Below are positions 26,461 to 35,507 of a stretch of DNA of 64,000 bases, piece after piece. The position numbers and the translations under genes are program-made. Each line of letters starts with the position of its first letter. Within the stretch, counting starts at the first letter, position 1. Source of the DNA: a virus; IMG/VR virus record IMGVR_UViG_3300037294_000266, positions 202,647 to 266,646 of that record; one strand, given 5' to 3'. Below the pieces are notes generated by a model. The model had not been told where the DNA came from. It ran no database searches and saw nothing but the letters and a program-made list of their open reading frames with translations.

Positions 26461-28854
26461 ATGAGCACTGTAATTCCAGATTATCCTTTTGATCCGACGG
26501 GTGTCGCTGAAACGAACTTGGTTGTTGAAACCCAGGCTATCGAATCACGCGGCACGTTCGACCATTACCATGTGGTCCCACGGGTCGCACCTTTCTTTGC
26601 TGAGAGTGTGAAACTCCGTCTTTACCCAATCGGCGCGAACGTCAATAACCCAGCTGGTGGAGAAGCTCTTGAAGAGGGCATCCACTACAACTTCGGTTAC
26701 CACTTCGCTTATGCATCGCATACCATTGGTAAGCCTGTATATAGCAGCATCACCTTCTATGACCGCACGTTGCGTGGTCAGTTGCGTATGGAATACCAGA
26801 CGCTGGGTGGTGAGTGGGTTCTCGATGAGCAGAAGTACAACGAACTTCTACTTAACGTATCTCGCAATCCTCGTATCGCCACCTGGGAACAGATGGTCGA
26901 ACTACCTCGGGAGTTTCCCGTTGTAGATCACGATTTCAACATCGACGATTTTGTCGGCATGACTGAAGTTGTGGACGAATTGGGTGACATCGAGCAAGCG
27001 ATCCTTCAATCAAACGAAGGTGGGTTGAACGACCATATTGAAAGTACTAATAATCCGCACTCAGTTACTAAAGACCAGGTAGGTCTTGGTCTGGTCGATA
27101 ACTTCCCTTCGGCAGCGCCGGGTGAAGCGACTGCTGGTGTGGCGAACAACCGCTTCATGACACCGCTTCGTACTAAGCAGGCCATTGATGCACTCATTCT
27201 GCCTCAATTGACGGCTCACATGGGCAACACAGCTAACCCTCACCAGGTTACCAAAGCCCAGGTAGGTCTTGGCAGTGTTCAGAACTTTGCATTGGCCACT
27301 CAAGCAGAAGCTGAGGCTGGTTCAAGCAATGCTCGGTACAGCACACCACTTCGTGTCCGTGAGGCTATTGAAGCTATTGTCGGTGTGACGCTCAATGCTC
27401 ACATGGCCGATCGTTCCAATCCCCATCAGGTTACGCGTGTACACGTCGGTCTCGGTAATGTTGAGAACATCGGCATTGCAACCGATGTGGCAGCGATCCA
27501 AGGTGCAGATGACAGTGGTGTAATCACTCCTCGTCTATTGTCACTCGTGCTTGCTGAAACGATTGGTGGTGGTGTTTCTGAGCACATTCAGGATTTCACC
27601 AATCCTCACGGTGTGACGAAGACTCAGGTTGGGTTGGGTTCGGTTGATAACTTCCCTTCTGCGTCTGAAGCTGAAGCCCGCGATGCCACGCTCAGCAACC
27701 GCTTCATGACTCCGCTGGCGGTTCGTCAGGCGATCAACGAACTGGTCGGTGACAGTTCCAACGCACACGTGACGGACTTCGACAACCCTCATCAGGTTAC
27801 AGCAGAACAGGTGGGTACTTATCCATCGGTAACTATCGATCAGCTACTGAGTGACAAGCTTGGTAATGACGAAGCGGCTGCTGACACCGAATTGGTGTAC
27901 GGACTGGATCAGACTGGGTTAGAAGCATGGATCGGCACCATCAAGTCTGGCGACTCTAGTCGTTTAGATGGCATGACTCGACCAGAACTGACGGCTGATA
28001 TCTTGTCAGGCACTGCTGCTAACTCGATTCTCTTTGGTGGGAAGACATACAGCGAAATCGTGAGCGAGATTGGCGACACTGTAGACGGAGCTTCTATTCA
28101 GTTCCGTGTACCGGCGATGCTGGAATTGCTTGATGAGTTTGATGTCGAGACAACAGCGCCTGAACACTGGATCAAGCTGGGTGACTTTGGCGGAACAATC
28201 AACGAACAGCCGGCTGACGTGACGTTGATGATTGCTGGTGGTCGCGACGACTCCTTGGGCGATGATCAAATCCAACAGACGATTCTTGTTCAGATTGCTG
28301 CGACGTACGATTACACCGATGGCGGTCCTCCATTTGCAATGCAATTGAAGAGCGCTGTGATTAAAGAAATCACTCCAGGACCAAAGCCGATCGAGATCGG
28401 TTATCGTTCAATTGGATCGGACGGTACTGCTAAGGTAGAAGTTTACCTGAAAAGTATCGGTACTCGTAACTCCTTGTCTGTCACCGAGCTGTCGTTCAAG
28501 CGATTCAATGCAGCAGCGCAGGTCCAGTACACCGAGGTTGCTCAACTGACCACCGTAGAGCCTGTAGGTATTATCTACCCACCACGCTTGAAGGAAGGTA
28601 CGGCTGAAATCCTCGAACTGTTGGATCACGCCGCTGACACGACCAATCCACATCAGACTACAAAAGATCAAGTAGGTCTTGGCAACGTCGACGATTACGC
28701 AACGGCCTCCCCGGCTGAGGCTGTAACAGGCACTGCGACCAATCGCTTCATGACACCCGCCACCACTACCTCTAAGGTAGATGATGCCATCGGTGTCCTC
28801 TGTGACGAACTGATCCTCGTTATCGATGATGCTTTGGATAACTTGTTTGTCTGA
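26461..28854 (+). CDS. Tail fibre protein with NPH...QVGLG repeats (797 aa)
   Basis: Start chosen at ATG 26461 with CGGAGAC upstream. After an N-terminal virion-attachment region of about 190 residues come repeats of roughly 65-70 residues. Each repeat has a core of the form NPHxVTKxQVGLGxVDNF followed by an EAxAG..NNRFMTPLRTKxAI segment. Five cores fall in the middle (the fifth degenerate) and one near the C-terminus, separated by a non-repeat domain of about 250 residues. Such repeats are widespread in phage tail fibres and form trimeric shafts. The next gene is a shorter paralogue. Confidence 0.85.
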   Translation: MSTVIPDYPFDPTGVAETNLVVETQAIESRGTFDHYHVVPRVAPFFAESVKLRLYPIGANVNNPAGGEALEEGIHYNFGYHFAYASHTIGKPVYSSITFYDRTLRGQLRMEYQTLGGEWVLDEQKYNELLLNVSRNPRIATWEQMVELPREFPVVDHDFNIDDFVGMTEVVDELGDIEQAILQSNEGGLNDHIESTNNPHSVTKDQVGLGLVDNFPSAAPGEATAGVANNRFMTPLRTKQAIDALILPQLTAHMGNTANPHQVTKAQVGLGSVQNFALATQAEAEAGSSNARYSTPLRVREAIEAIVGVTLNAHMADRSNPHQVTRVHVGLGNVENIGIATDVAAIQGADDSGVITPRLLSLVLAETIGGGVSEHIQDFTNPHGVTKTQVGLGSVDNFPSASEAEARDATLSNRFMTPLAVRQAINELVGDSSNAHVTDFDNPHQVTAEQVGTYPSVTIDQLLSDKLGNDEAAADTELVYGLDQTGLEAWIGTIKSGDSSRLDGMTRPELTADILSGTAANSILFGGKTYSEIVSEIGDTVDGASIQFRVPAMLELLDEFDVETTAPEHWIKLGDFGGTINEQPADVTLMIAGGRDDSLGDDQIQQTILVQIAATYDYTDGGPPFAMQLKSAVIKEITPGPKPIEIGYRSIGSDGTAKVEVYLKSIGTRNSLSVTELSFKRFNAAAQVQYTEVAQLTTVEPVGIIYPPRLKEGTAEILELLDHAADTTNPHQTTKDQVGLGNVDDYATASPAEAVTGTATNRFMTPATTTSKVDDAIGVLCDELILVIDDALDNLFV

Positions 28855-28860
28855 CCATTA

Positions 28861-28888
28861 ACACGCTACCTCGAAAGGGGTAGCGTGT
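28861..28888 (+). terminator. Hairpin between the two tail-fibre genes
   Basis: ACACGCTACC / GGTAGCGTGT, a 10-bp stem with an eight-base loop, then GTTATTCG. It starts seven bases after the first fibre gene. Confidence 0.55.
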
Positions 28889-28923
28889 GTTATTCGAACC
28901 CCTTTTCGTGATGGAGCCTCTTC

Positions 28924-30498
28924 ATGAGTGTACCACCCATTATCCAGTATCCGTTCGACAGTTCTGGCGAATCGCTAACGAACAAAGTCGAGAATGAGCG
29001 GAGAACGATTGCTCTTAATACCGAGCGAGCGTTCGTCCCTGAAGCGGGTCCGTTTTACACCAGTTCGTTTAAAATCTGGAACGATGAGACCAATGAAGAA
29101 CTTCGTCCTGTCGACGATTACATTCTGGCTCAGCCGTTTTCCCAGGCATCTATCCGGACAGCAAAAGATGTTCAGTGCGCAATCATTCTGAAAGTACAAG
29201 CGCCTATCAGCGTTCGTTATACGTATCAGGTGGTTGGCGGTGAGTATTCATGGAACCTTCAGGGTCTTGCTGATCTCATTGCTGAACTCGATCTCGATGA
29301 ACGTCCTGTTAAATGGGGCGCTGTCATTGGTCGTCCTAACGCCTATCCGCCAGCTCCGCACATCCATGACATTGGCGATTCGTTTGGCTGGGAATATGTG
29401 GTATGGCAGCTTGAGCGCATTACCAATGCTATCTTGGTTGGTGATGAAGCATCGCACGATGAACTGCGTCAGCAGATGCAGACTATCCGCGATCAGTTAC
29501 AGGCTAACATCGATGCATTGGAAGCCAAGGTTGATGAACACATCAACGACTTTGACAATCCGCACCAAACCACGAAGGCTCAAGTGGGCCTTGGCCTAGT
29601 TGATAACTTCCAGACAGCCTCTCCTGCTGAAGCTTTGGCTGGCGTTCTCGGCAATCGGTTCATGACGCCTTCGCTGTCGAATAGCCTGGCTACTCGCATT
29701 GCGACTGAAGAAGTGGCAGAGCACGAAGCCCGTAAAGATAATCCACATGAAGTCACCAAGGCTCAGACCGGGCTTGGCAATGTGGACAACTTCATTACTG
29801 CCACCCGTGCAGAGGCTGAAGCCGGTACTCTCAATACCCGGTTCATGACGCCGTTGCGGACGAAGGAGGCAATTGATTTCATCGCAGGTAACTTGCTTCA
29901 AGCGCACGTTAACGATACCAACAACCCACACATCACTACCAAGGCTCAAGTCGGGCTTGGTTTGGTTGATAACTTCCAGACAGCTACCAAAGCTGAATCG
30001 GAAGCAGGTATCCTCAACAACCGCTTCATGACTCCGTTGCGTACTAAAGAAGCGATCAACTTCATCGCTGGTAACTTGATCAATGCTCACTTGGCTGACT
30101 TTGGCAACCCTCACCAGGTAACGAAGACGCAGGTCGGCTTGAGTAACATCCCGAACGCCATCACTCGTTCCCGTACTGCTAATACCAGTGCTGAACTATT
30201 GGTAGCTGGTGCGATGTATGACCATATCCTGTCTGGCGATCACGATAGCCGTTATGTCAAGATCAACGTGGCTCAGAATACATCTTTGCGGATCGTAGGA
30301 TCAACATTGCAGGGTTATGTGTCAGGCGCTTGGCGTCAGATCTGGCCAGCGACATGGACTGGTTATGTAACGCCAGGTGCAGCAGATCCATACCCAGGTA
30401 ACGCTACCGAGATTACTCTGATGAACGCGGGCGGTATTCTGTTCGCTTCTGTCAACGGTACGTGGCGTCAGGTGTGGCCAGCTCTCTGGAACGACTAA
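28924..30498 (+). CDS. Second tail fibre protein with NPH repeats (524 aa)
   Basis: Paralogue of the preceding fibre. The N-terminal 190 residues resemble the partner's (both begin with a YPFD motif). Four NPH..T..Q.GL. repeats follow. The C-terminal 80 residues contain two similar Trp-rich units, GAWRQIWPATWTGY and GTWRQVWPALWND, the second being the very end of the protein. The gene stops 21 bases before the cupin gene that opens the modification island. That makes this fibre a candidate substrate as well as a receptor-binding protein. Confidence 0.85.
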   Translation: MSVPPIIQYPFDSSGESLTNKVENERRTIALNTERAFVPEAGPFYTSSFKIWNDETNEELRPVDDYILAQPFSQASIRTAKDVQCAIILKVQAPISVRYTYQVVGGEYSWNLQGLADLIAELDLDERPVKWGAVIGRPNAYPPAPHIHDIGDSFGWEYVVWQLERITNAILVGDEASHDELRQQMQTIRDQLQANIDALEAKVDEHINDFDNPHQTTKAQVGLGLVDNFQTASPAEALAGVLGNRFMTPSLSNSLATRIATEEVAEHEARKDNPHEVTKAQTGLGNVDNFITATRAEAEAGTLNTRFMTPLRTKEAIDFIAGNLLQAHVNDTNNPHITTKAQVGLGLVDNFQTATKAESEAGILNNRFMTPLRTKEAINFIAGNLINAHLADFGNPHQVTKTQVGLSNIPNAITRSRTANTSAELLVAGAMYDHILSGDHDSRYVKINVAQNTSLRIVGSTLQGYVSGAWRQIWPATWTGYVTPGAADPYPGNATEITLMNAGGILFASVNGTWRQVWPALWND

Positions 30499-30519
30499 TG
30501 TAAAATGAGGACTCGCAAT

Positions 30520-31032
30520 ATGTTTAAACACATTCAGGATTTTTCATTCGAAGGTGTTGACCTGTCAGCACTGAGGATAGATGATCTCCTGTCGAGTCCT
30601 CTTCCTTACGAACTCGGGCTGCCCAGGTATCTCGAGTACGGCGGTACACATTCGTTGTTTAACGCAGCTGAATACTTCGAACACAGTCAGACGAAACCCA
30701 TTAAAGTAGAGGGGATAGAGAGACTCAGTGAATTACTGTACTCGACATCCCTTCGACTAGGCAGACACTTTAACCACACAGGTCCTGTGTCTTGCCACAT
30801 GTTCATCTCGCCTGCACAATCACTTAGTTTCCCAATGCATTCTGATACAGACGACGTAATCATCTACATGGTCAGCGGCCGTAAGGTTTATGAAGGTGTG
30901 GATGGGTCGTTAGAAGTGCGCGCTGGGGACAGTATCTATATTCCGCGTGGTACTTTGCACTGCGCGGTTAACACTGACGATTCCGTCATGCTCAGCTTTG
31001 GGCTTGAACGCTACCTGGAAGATAAATTGTGA
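30520..31032 (+). CDS. Cupin / JmjC-like protein (170 aa)
   Basis: Start chosen at ATG 30520, eight bases after GAGGA. The second half has the double-stranded beta-helix signature with metal ligands His107 and Asp109 (PMHSDTDD) and His147 (RGTLHCAVN), plus the AGDSIYIPRG turn of cupins. HxD...H is the Fe(II) site of 2-oxoglutarate oxygenases, including JmjC-type protein hydroxylases, so a protein-modifying oxygenase is plausible. It overlaps the first radical SAM gene by four bases (GTGA) and so is translationally coupled to it. Confidence 0.65.
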   Translation: MFKHIQDFSFEGVDLSALRIDDLLSSPLPYELGLPRYLEYGGTHSLFNAAEYFEHSQTKPIKVEGIERLSELLYSTSLRLGRHFNHTGPVSCHMFISPAQSLSFPMHSDTDDVIIYMVSGRKVYEGVDGSLEVRAGDSIYIPRGTLHCAVNTDDSVMLSFGLERYLEDKL

Positions 31033-32072
31033 GTACTCACAAGACGATCTATGTCAAGACGACCGGGACATGCAACCTTAACTGCCAACACTGCTTCACG
31101 AATGGGAAGAACGGGGATAAAACTCAGTTTGTACCGGAGGTAGTAGCCGGATGGGTACATGATTACATGGCTCAGCATTCAGCCGATACCAGTTACCACA
31201 TGGAGTTCCATGGCGGTGAGCCGTTCATTGTTCCATTGGAGAAGCTGAAACAGTTTGCTGATCATTTTGTTGACATGGAGAACGTTTCCATGTGTGCAAA
31301 CAGCAATCTGACGTTTAAGCTGACCGATGAGTTAATCGCATTCATCAAAGACTATCTTGGTGGGTACGTCGGCACCAGTTGGGACTATTGGATACGTTGG
31401 GGAAATGCTAAGCAGTTTGATCTCTGGAAGAAGAATCTGGAGACCCTGCGTTCGCACGGAATCGGCATCGGTGTTAAAGCATCGGTGAGCCGTCAGCTCA
31501 TCGAGAAATCGCCAGACTGGTTCATTGATCAGATGGAAGCGCTGGCTATCGAAGAAGTGAGTCTTGAACGCCTCACCAATGATGGCAGTGCCGTAGATCA
31601 CTCTGGGATCTTTCCTGACAATGAGGCGCAGGATAACTGGTACCTTGCACTGTATCTCCGTTACAAAGAACGAAACCCTCGGGTAAAGATAAAGACCCTT
31701 GACATCATCGAACAGAAGCTCATCCAGAACATTGTCAAAGTAGATACCAATTGTCGAAACTGTGAGCAGAACCTTGTCACGATGAATTCAGATGGGTCTC
31801 TTTCAGGATGTCCTAACGCAGCAGCTAGTCTTCATCATGCTAGAATCGATGAAGGGGTTGAAACGTTCCTTTCTTCAGATGGGCGTATTGATCAGATTGC
31901 AAAGGAATTATCTTGGGGAGACACCTGCCTCAACTGTGACGTATTTGATCTTTGTGGCGGTGATTGTCATCGCTTACCGTGGCAAGAAGGTCGCTGCGGT
32001 GGGTTAAAGAACACGCTGCGACATCTTTCTGGCAGACAGCCACAGCAAAACAACCTGATTATAAAGGTGTGA
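31029..32072 (+). CDS. Radical SAM/SPASM protein 1 (347 aa)
   Basis: GTG start overlapping the cupin stop. Radical SAM cluster motif CxxxCxxC at Cys15, Cys19 and Cys22 (TCNLNCQHC), followed by an EFHGGEP stretch that binds the SAM amino group. The C-terminal part has many cysteines in SPASM-like spacing (CRNCEQ, LSGCP, TCLNCDVFDLCGGDCHR). Auxiliary iron-sulphur clusters of this kind occur in enzymes that modify peptides and proteins, such as sactipeptide and ranthipeptide maturases and anaerobic sulfatase-maturating enzymes. The next gene, one base downstream, encodes the protein with the Cys-His-Xaa-Ser tail, the first candidate substrate. Confidence 0.85.
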   Translation: MSTHKTIYVKTTGTCNLNCQHCFTNGKNGDKTQFVPEVVAGWVHDYMAQHSADTSYHMEFHGGEPFIVPLEKLKQFADHFVDMENVSMCANSNLTFKLTDELIAFIKDYLGGYVGTSWDYWIRWGNAKQFDLWKKNLETLRSHGIGIGVKASVSRQLIEKSPDWFIDQMEALAIEEVSLERLTNDGSAVDHSGIFPDNEAQDNWYLALYLRYKERNPRVKIKTLDIIEQKLIQNIVKVDTNCRNCEQNLVTMNSDGSLSGCPNAAASLHHARIDEGVETFLSSDGRIDQIAKELSWGDTCLNCDVFDLCGGDCHRLPWQEGRCGGLKNTLRHLSGRQPQQNNLIIKV

Positions 32073-32073
32073 C

Positions 32074-32607
32074 ATGACTGAAATAATTACACGTAACCGA
32101 ATGGCCGTGAATGCCAACTCGTTGATTACCAATCGATGTAAAGCGGGCATTTCCTGGGGGACGAACAACTACCCAGCGAACTCCGATCCTGCTTGGTTTG
32201 CGGGCACTAACGCAGGCCCTGACGCTGCATTTGGCGGCTATCAGTTTTCAGCCGGAGTTGCTAACGCACAGCAGGCGATCGACGTACTTAAATATGTCTC
32301 TAATCTATTTGCCAGTGTCCGAACCACTCGAATTGTAATTTACATGTCTCACTTCTCGCTGGGGCAGACTGTTGTTTCCGATAACACTGCAGTTGCTTGG
32401 ATCAATGCGCCTGCGGCTTTCAGTAATAACGTGGGAATGTGGTTTGCATCGGGATATGACATGGATCTTAACGCGTTTAATAACTCGTGTGAGGCTATCT
32501 ACAGTGCATATCTAGCAACGTGCCGTTATCAGACCGCTACGTTCACCCGAACCATTTGCCACACTAGCTGTCATAGCAGCTGTCATAGCAGCCGAGGCCG
32601 CCGATGA
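32074..32607 (+). CDS. Candidate modified protein with Cys-His-x-Ser tail (177 aa)
   Basis: No family is recognised for the 160-residue body, which is rich in Ala, Asn and aromatic residues. The C-terminus is striking: ICHTSCHSSCHSSRGRR, that is, three consecutive CxxS tetrapeptides with His after each Cys, then Arg-Gly-Arg-Arg. The last two units are encoded by a perfect 12-base tandem repeat (about 32565-32590). Radical SAM maturation systems with CXXX-repeat or Cys-rich precursor peptides are known, and this gene directly follows a SPASM-type radical SAM gene. It is therefore the best candidate substrate of the island. A metal-binding tail is the main alternative. Confidence 0.6.
   Translation: MTEIITRNRMAVNANSLITNRCKAGISWGTNNYPANSDPAWFAGTNAGPDAAFGGYQFSAGVANAQQAIDVLKYVSNLFASVRTTRIVIYMSHFSLGQTVVSDNTAVAWINAPAAFSNNVGMWFASGYDMDLNAFNNSCEAIYSAYLATCRYQTATFTRTICHTSCHSSCHSSRGRR
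32564..32592 (+). repeat. Tandem 12-base repeat encoding Cys-His-Ser-Ser
   Basis: Two exact copies of a 12-base unit (TGTCATAGCAGC) preceded by a diverged third copy with synonymous and one non-synonymous change. It encodes the CxxS tail of the 177-aa protein. Recent repeat expansion in a short core region is common in modified precursor peptides. Confidence 0.7.
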
Positions 32608-32657
32608 CATGTCATGTAAGTGCCATCAAACGGTCTAGAGAAGCAACTGGAGAACCC

Positions 32658-33440
32658 ATGGAACAGACTACTGAAGAAACCAAACCAGGCGGGGCGGTCA
32701 TCGACGGGCCGGTGATTGTCATTGAAACCACAGCCAATATTCCAATGGACTTACTTAAACGTAAGTTCAAAGAGAATATTGAGTTTGTCATCGATGTGGA
32801 CAACAGTCGTCTTAAAGGCGACATGCTGCTCACCTATCTGTCAAACCTCAAGCTTAACTGCAAGCTAAAGTTTGGTAGTCTCGAATCGTCTCTCGAACTC
32901 CTGTCGTCGTATTTAAAGATGTCTACGGTCATGTCGATTCCAGAATTGGAAGACCTGGCCATGAACATCATGCTGGCAGCGTATGGTAAAGATCATTACT
33001 GTCAATTCGATCCGACTGAGTTCATTCGTGACAACTCAGACATGATCGACGTGTGGCTCCGGCGGATGTGTGCACTCCCTTTGTTTGCATTACACTGTCA
33101 TCCAACGACCAAGGATTTTGTTTCTCAATTCCCAGTCGATGAAGACCATGAGCTGCACGGTATCAACTACGTGCAACTGATCAAGCACGAACTGTTCCCA
33201 GAATTCATCAATGACTTCAATCAAGAAGACATGTCGTACAACAGGTTATTGTTCAACGAATACTGTTTTGCAGGGCTGAACCTGTTTAACTATTTCGCGA
33301 TCCCCAATAACCCGTTGTTTGTGGGACTGATGGTACTCGACAAACCAGAACACCTCGAAGTGCTCATGGCTGCTGCTCATACGACTTACGTGACTGCTGA
33401 AACGATCATGAAGGAGCTCGAACATGTACCATCTGTGTAA
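32658..33440 (+). CDS. Hypothetical island protein (260 aa)
   Basis: Start chosen at ATG 32658 because GGAGAACCC precedes it. An upstream in-frame ATG at 32604 overlaps the previous stop (ATGA) and could give an 18-residue extension. Acidic N-terminus, then a helical body with several Cys/His (FALHCHP). No family recognised. It sits between the candidate substrate and a second unknown protein, and its 3' end overlaps the next gene by 17 bases, so it belongs to the same translational unit. Confidence 0.55.
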   Translation: MEQTTEETKPGGAVIDGPVIVIETTANIPMDLLKRKFKENIEFVIDVDNSRLKGDMLLTYLSNLKLNCKLKFGSLESSLELLSSYLKMSTVMSIPELEDLAMNIMLAAYGKDHYCQFDPTEFIRDNSDMIDVWLRRMCALPLFALHCHPTTKDFVSQFPVDEDHELHGINYVQLIKHELFPEFINDFNQEDMSYNRLLFNEYCFAGLNLFNYFAIPNNPLFVGLMVLDKPEHLEVLMAAAHTTYVTAETIMKELEHVPSV

Positions 33441-34470
33441 ATCGATTTACGTCGATAGCGAACACCGCATCGACCGTAATAAAGATGTGATCACAATCTC
33501 TCCAAAGATCGGGTTTGAACACATCGCTGAAGAGAAAGGTGTGCAGATCGGTTATGCTACAAGTCTGGATGAGTTGTCTCCTGAAGCGTTAGAGGCGATG
33601 CTCAACAAAGGTCTTGCTGCCGATGACCGTGTGACCGTCTATTGTGACGGTAAGACGTACTTGCGTCTTTACACCATGTTGATAAAGGCTGTATTGCCGA
33701 ACTTAACACTGGATCTGTTCCGATGGATCATGCTGTGTAAGAAGGCTACTTTCAATACGACTATCGTTGCAGGCGGCGAGCCTAACGTGGATGTGTTGGC
33801 CAGTATCCAGATCAATAACAAGGTCTGTCACGAGCTCTTCATGGAAGCCAGTACTCTGCAACCAGTGATCGATGCACTGGTCAATGAGAACCCAGACTTC
33901 CTTTCGCTGGAATGGCGCTTGATTCGTCTGCGTACTGAAGGTCGTGTCGGTAAGATCCCAGGTGTACTCAACAACATCCTGCGTCGCATTGCTCTGAGCA
34001 ATGCTCATGATGCCATGGACGTCTGGGGTCGTCATCTGACCCGCGAGAAGAACTGGGACATCGCTGGCGCTGATCTCGATACGCTTCTGAACGCACCCAC
34101 TGTGTTCGAAGGGTGTTTGAACATGCCGCACTTGGCGAGTCAACAACTCCTGCGTCCTGGTCTGTATGATTTCTCACCGACCAAGCCCTGGATCATCGGC
34201 ATGCTGCGTGAGGCCGTAGGTCTGATGGAAGTCCTTGAGGACGAGTCATCTGCTAAACGCGCTGCTCACATTCTTGAGCTGTTTAGTTCACCTGTCAATT
34301 TACGTGAGTCTGATGCATGCTTGCAGCGTGTTGTTGATATGTTTGCAGGTGAGATGCGCATTGCACTGGCTTTCAAGGATACTGGCAAATACGACGAGAA
34401 CTTGATTCGGTTCATTCTCGAATCAGATATCGAAGTGCTCAAAACTTCTCTTGAAGGGGCTGAATGGTAA
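33424..34470 (+). CDS. Hypothetical island protein (348 aa)
   Basis: Overlaps the previous gene by 17 bases and the next radical SAM gene by seven, so it is part of the coupled block. The N-terminal 90 residues look alpha/beta and the remainder helical. No catalytic motif seen. It could be a scaffold or substrate-recognition partner for the modification enzymes, which is inference from position. Confidence 0.55.
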   Translation: MYHLCKSIYVDSEHRIDRNKDVITISPKIGFEHIAEEKGVQIGYATSLDELSPEALEAMLNKGLAADDRVTVYCDGKTYLRLYTMLIKAVLPNLTLDLFRWIMLCKKATFNTTIVAGGEPNVDVLASIQINNKVCHELFMEASTLQPVIDALVNENPDFLSLEWRLIRLRTEGRVGKIPGVLNNILRRIALSNAHDAMDVWGRHLTREKNWDIAGADLDTLLNAPTVFEGCLNMPHLASQQLLRPGLYDFSPTKPWIIGMLREAVGLMEVLEDESSAKRAAHILELFSSPVNLRESDACLQRVVDMFAGEMRIALAFKDTGKYDENLIRFILESDIEVLKTSLEGAEW

Positions 34471-35462
34471 TGGACTTAATTCCCGTATTGAACATACTCG
34501 AGCAAAAGAAAGGTAAGTTGAAAGAAGCTCACCTCATTCTGTTCGAGTACTGTAATTTACGGTGTTCGTTCTGCCACCAGGACCACGAATCCAGAATCGG
34601 CATCAATACGATCCAGCAGAAAGTAGACACACTCATTGCCAACTCAAACCCACGTGATGCCTACGTGTTGAATTTGACTGGCGGTGAGTTATTTCTTGAT
34701 GAGTTCAGCGATGGGCTCTTTGAGGAATACTACGAAGCCGGTAAACGTCTCTTAGAACACTTCGACGATGCGTTGCTGGTGCTGGGTACCAATCTGATCT
34801 ATCACAATGTAGCGCGGGTCATCAAGCTGGTCAATCGCTTAAAGCGATATGGTCGTGTGCAACTTGCCACGTCTTACGATCCAGCAGGACGATTCAACGC
34901 AGAACAACGGACACTGTTCTTCAAGAACCTTATCCATGTTCGTGACCTTGTACGCACGGTCAATGTGGTTATCACCAAGCAGAACATCCAGTCGTTTCTG
35001 GATGGACATGAAGGTGCCGAGTTCAAGTGGATGTGCGAACACTTTGACGTGTACTTCGATCATTACATCCCAAGTCAGATGTACGAGTATATCCAGCCGG
35101 ATGAAGACCTAATCAGTCAGCTCTACATGCACCTGAACAAACACTACCCAGACTCGTATCCGATCAAGGACTGGAAGAACAATGTGGAGAATACCACCAC
35201 TTGTCGATCCACTAAGATCATCAATAAGGATAATGTCGTGACCACCTGTTGGTCAGAAGCTGGGAAAGACTCTATCTTGGACGAGCAAGAAGGTTTGCTA
35301 GCCAAGGATGAGGCCGAGTTGCGGTTCCTTGAGAAATACGACTGCTTTGCCTGTGAGTTCTACTCGCGATGCGGGATGCGATGTTTCTTGCATCATTCGT
35401 TTGTGGATGATGGACTTGACAATGTCTGTCAGATAAAAACGATGTTCAGAGCCATCCTGTAA
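34464..35462 (+). CDS. Radical SAM protein 2 (332 aa)
   Basis: CxxxCxxC at Cys30, Cys34 and Cys37 (EYCNLRCSFC), then NLTGGELFLDEF, the usual SAM-binding glycine stretch. The C-terminal region has SPASM-like cysteines (TTCRST, TTCWSEAG, CFACEFYSRCGMRC). An in-frame ATG at 34470 is an alternative start with better spacing to AGGGG. Last gene of the first plus-strand part of the island, followed by a strong hairpin. Confidence 0.8.
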   Translation: MVMDLIPVLNILEQKKGKLKEAHLILFEYCNLRCSFCHQDHESRIGINTIQQKVDTLIANSNPRDAYVLNLTGGELFLDEFSDGLFEEYYEAGKRLLEHFDDALLVLGTNLIYHNVARVIKLVNRLKRYGRVQLATSYDPAGRFNAEQRTLFFKNLIHVRDLVRTVNVVITKQNIQSFLDGHEGAEFKWMCEHFDVYFDHYIPSQMYEYIQPDEDLISQLYMHLNKHYPDSYPIKDWKNNVENTTTCRSTKIINKDNVVTTCWSEAGKDSILDEQEGLLAKDEAELRFLEKYDCFACEFYSRCGMRCFLHHSFVDDGLDNVCQIKTMFRAIL

Positions 35463-35467
35463 TACGT

Positions 35468-35499
35468 CATAGAGACCGGGCTGATGCCCGGTCTCTATG
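35468..35499. terminator. 14-bp hairpin between convergent island genes
   Basis: CATAGAGACCGGGC / GCCCGGTCTCTATG with loop TGAT, between the second radical SAM gene and the convergent ATP-grasp gene. Perfect stem with CATA/TATG ends and no U-tract. Confidence 0.65.
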
Positions 35500-35507
35500 T
35501 TGAGTCG

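Noticed and set aside
26999-30120. Regularly spaced repeats resembling a CRISPR array
   Set aside because: The repeats are in-frame protein repeats (NPH...QVGLG) about 200 bases apart with diverged copies, not short identical direct repeats with unique spacers.
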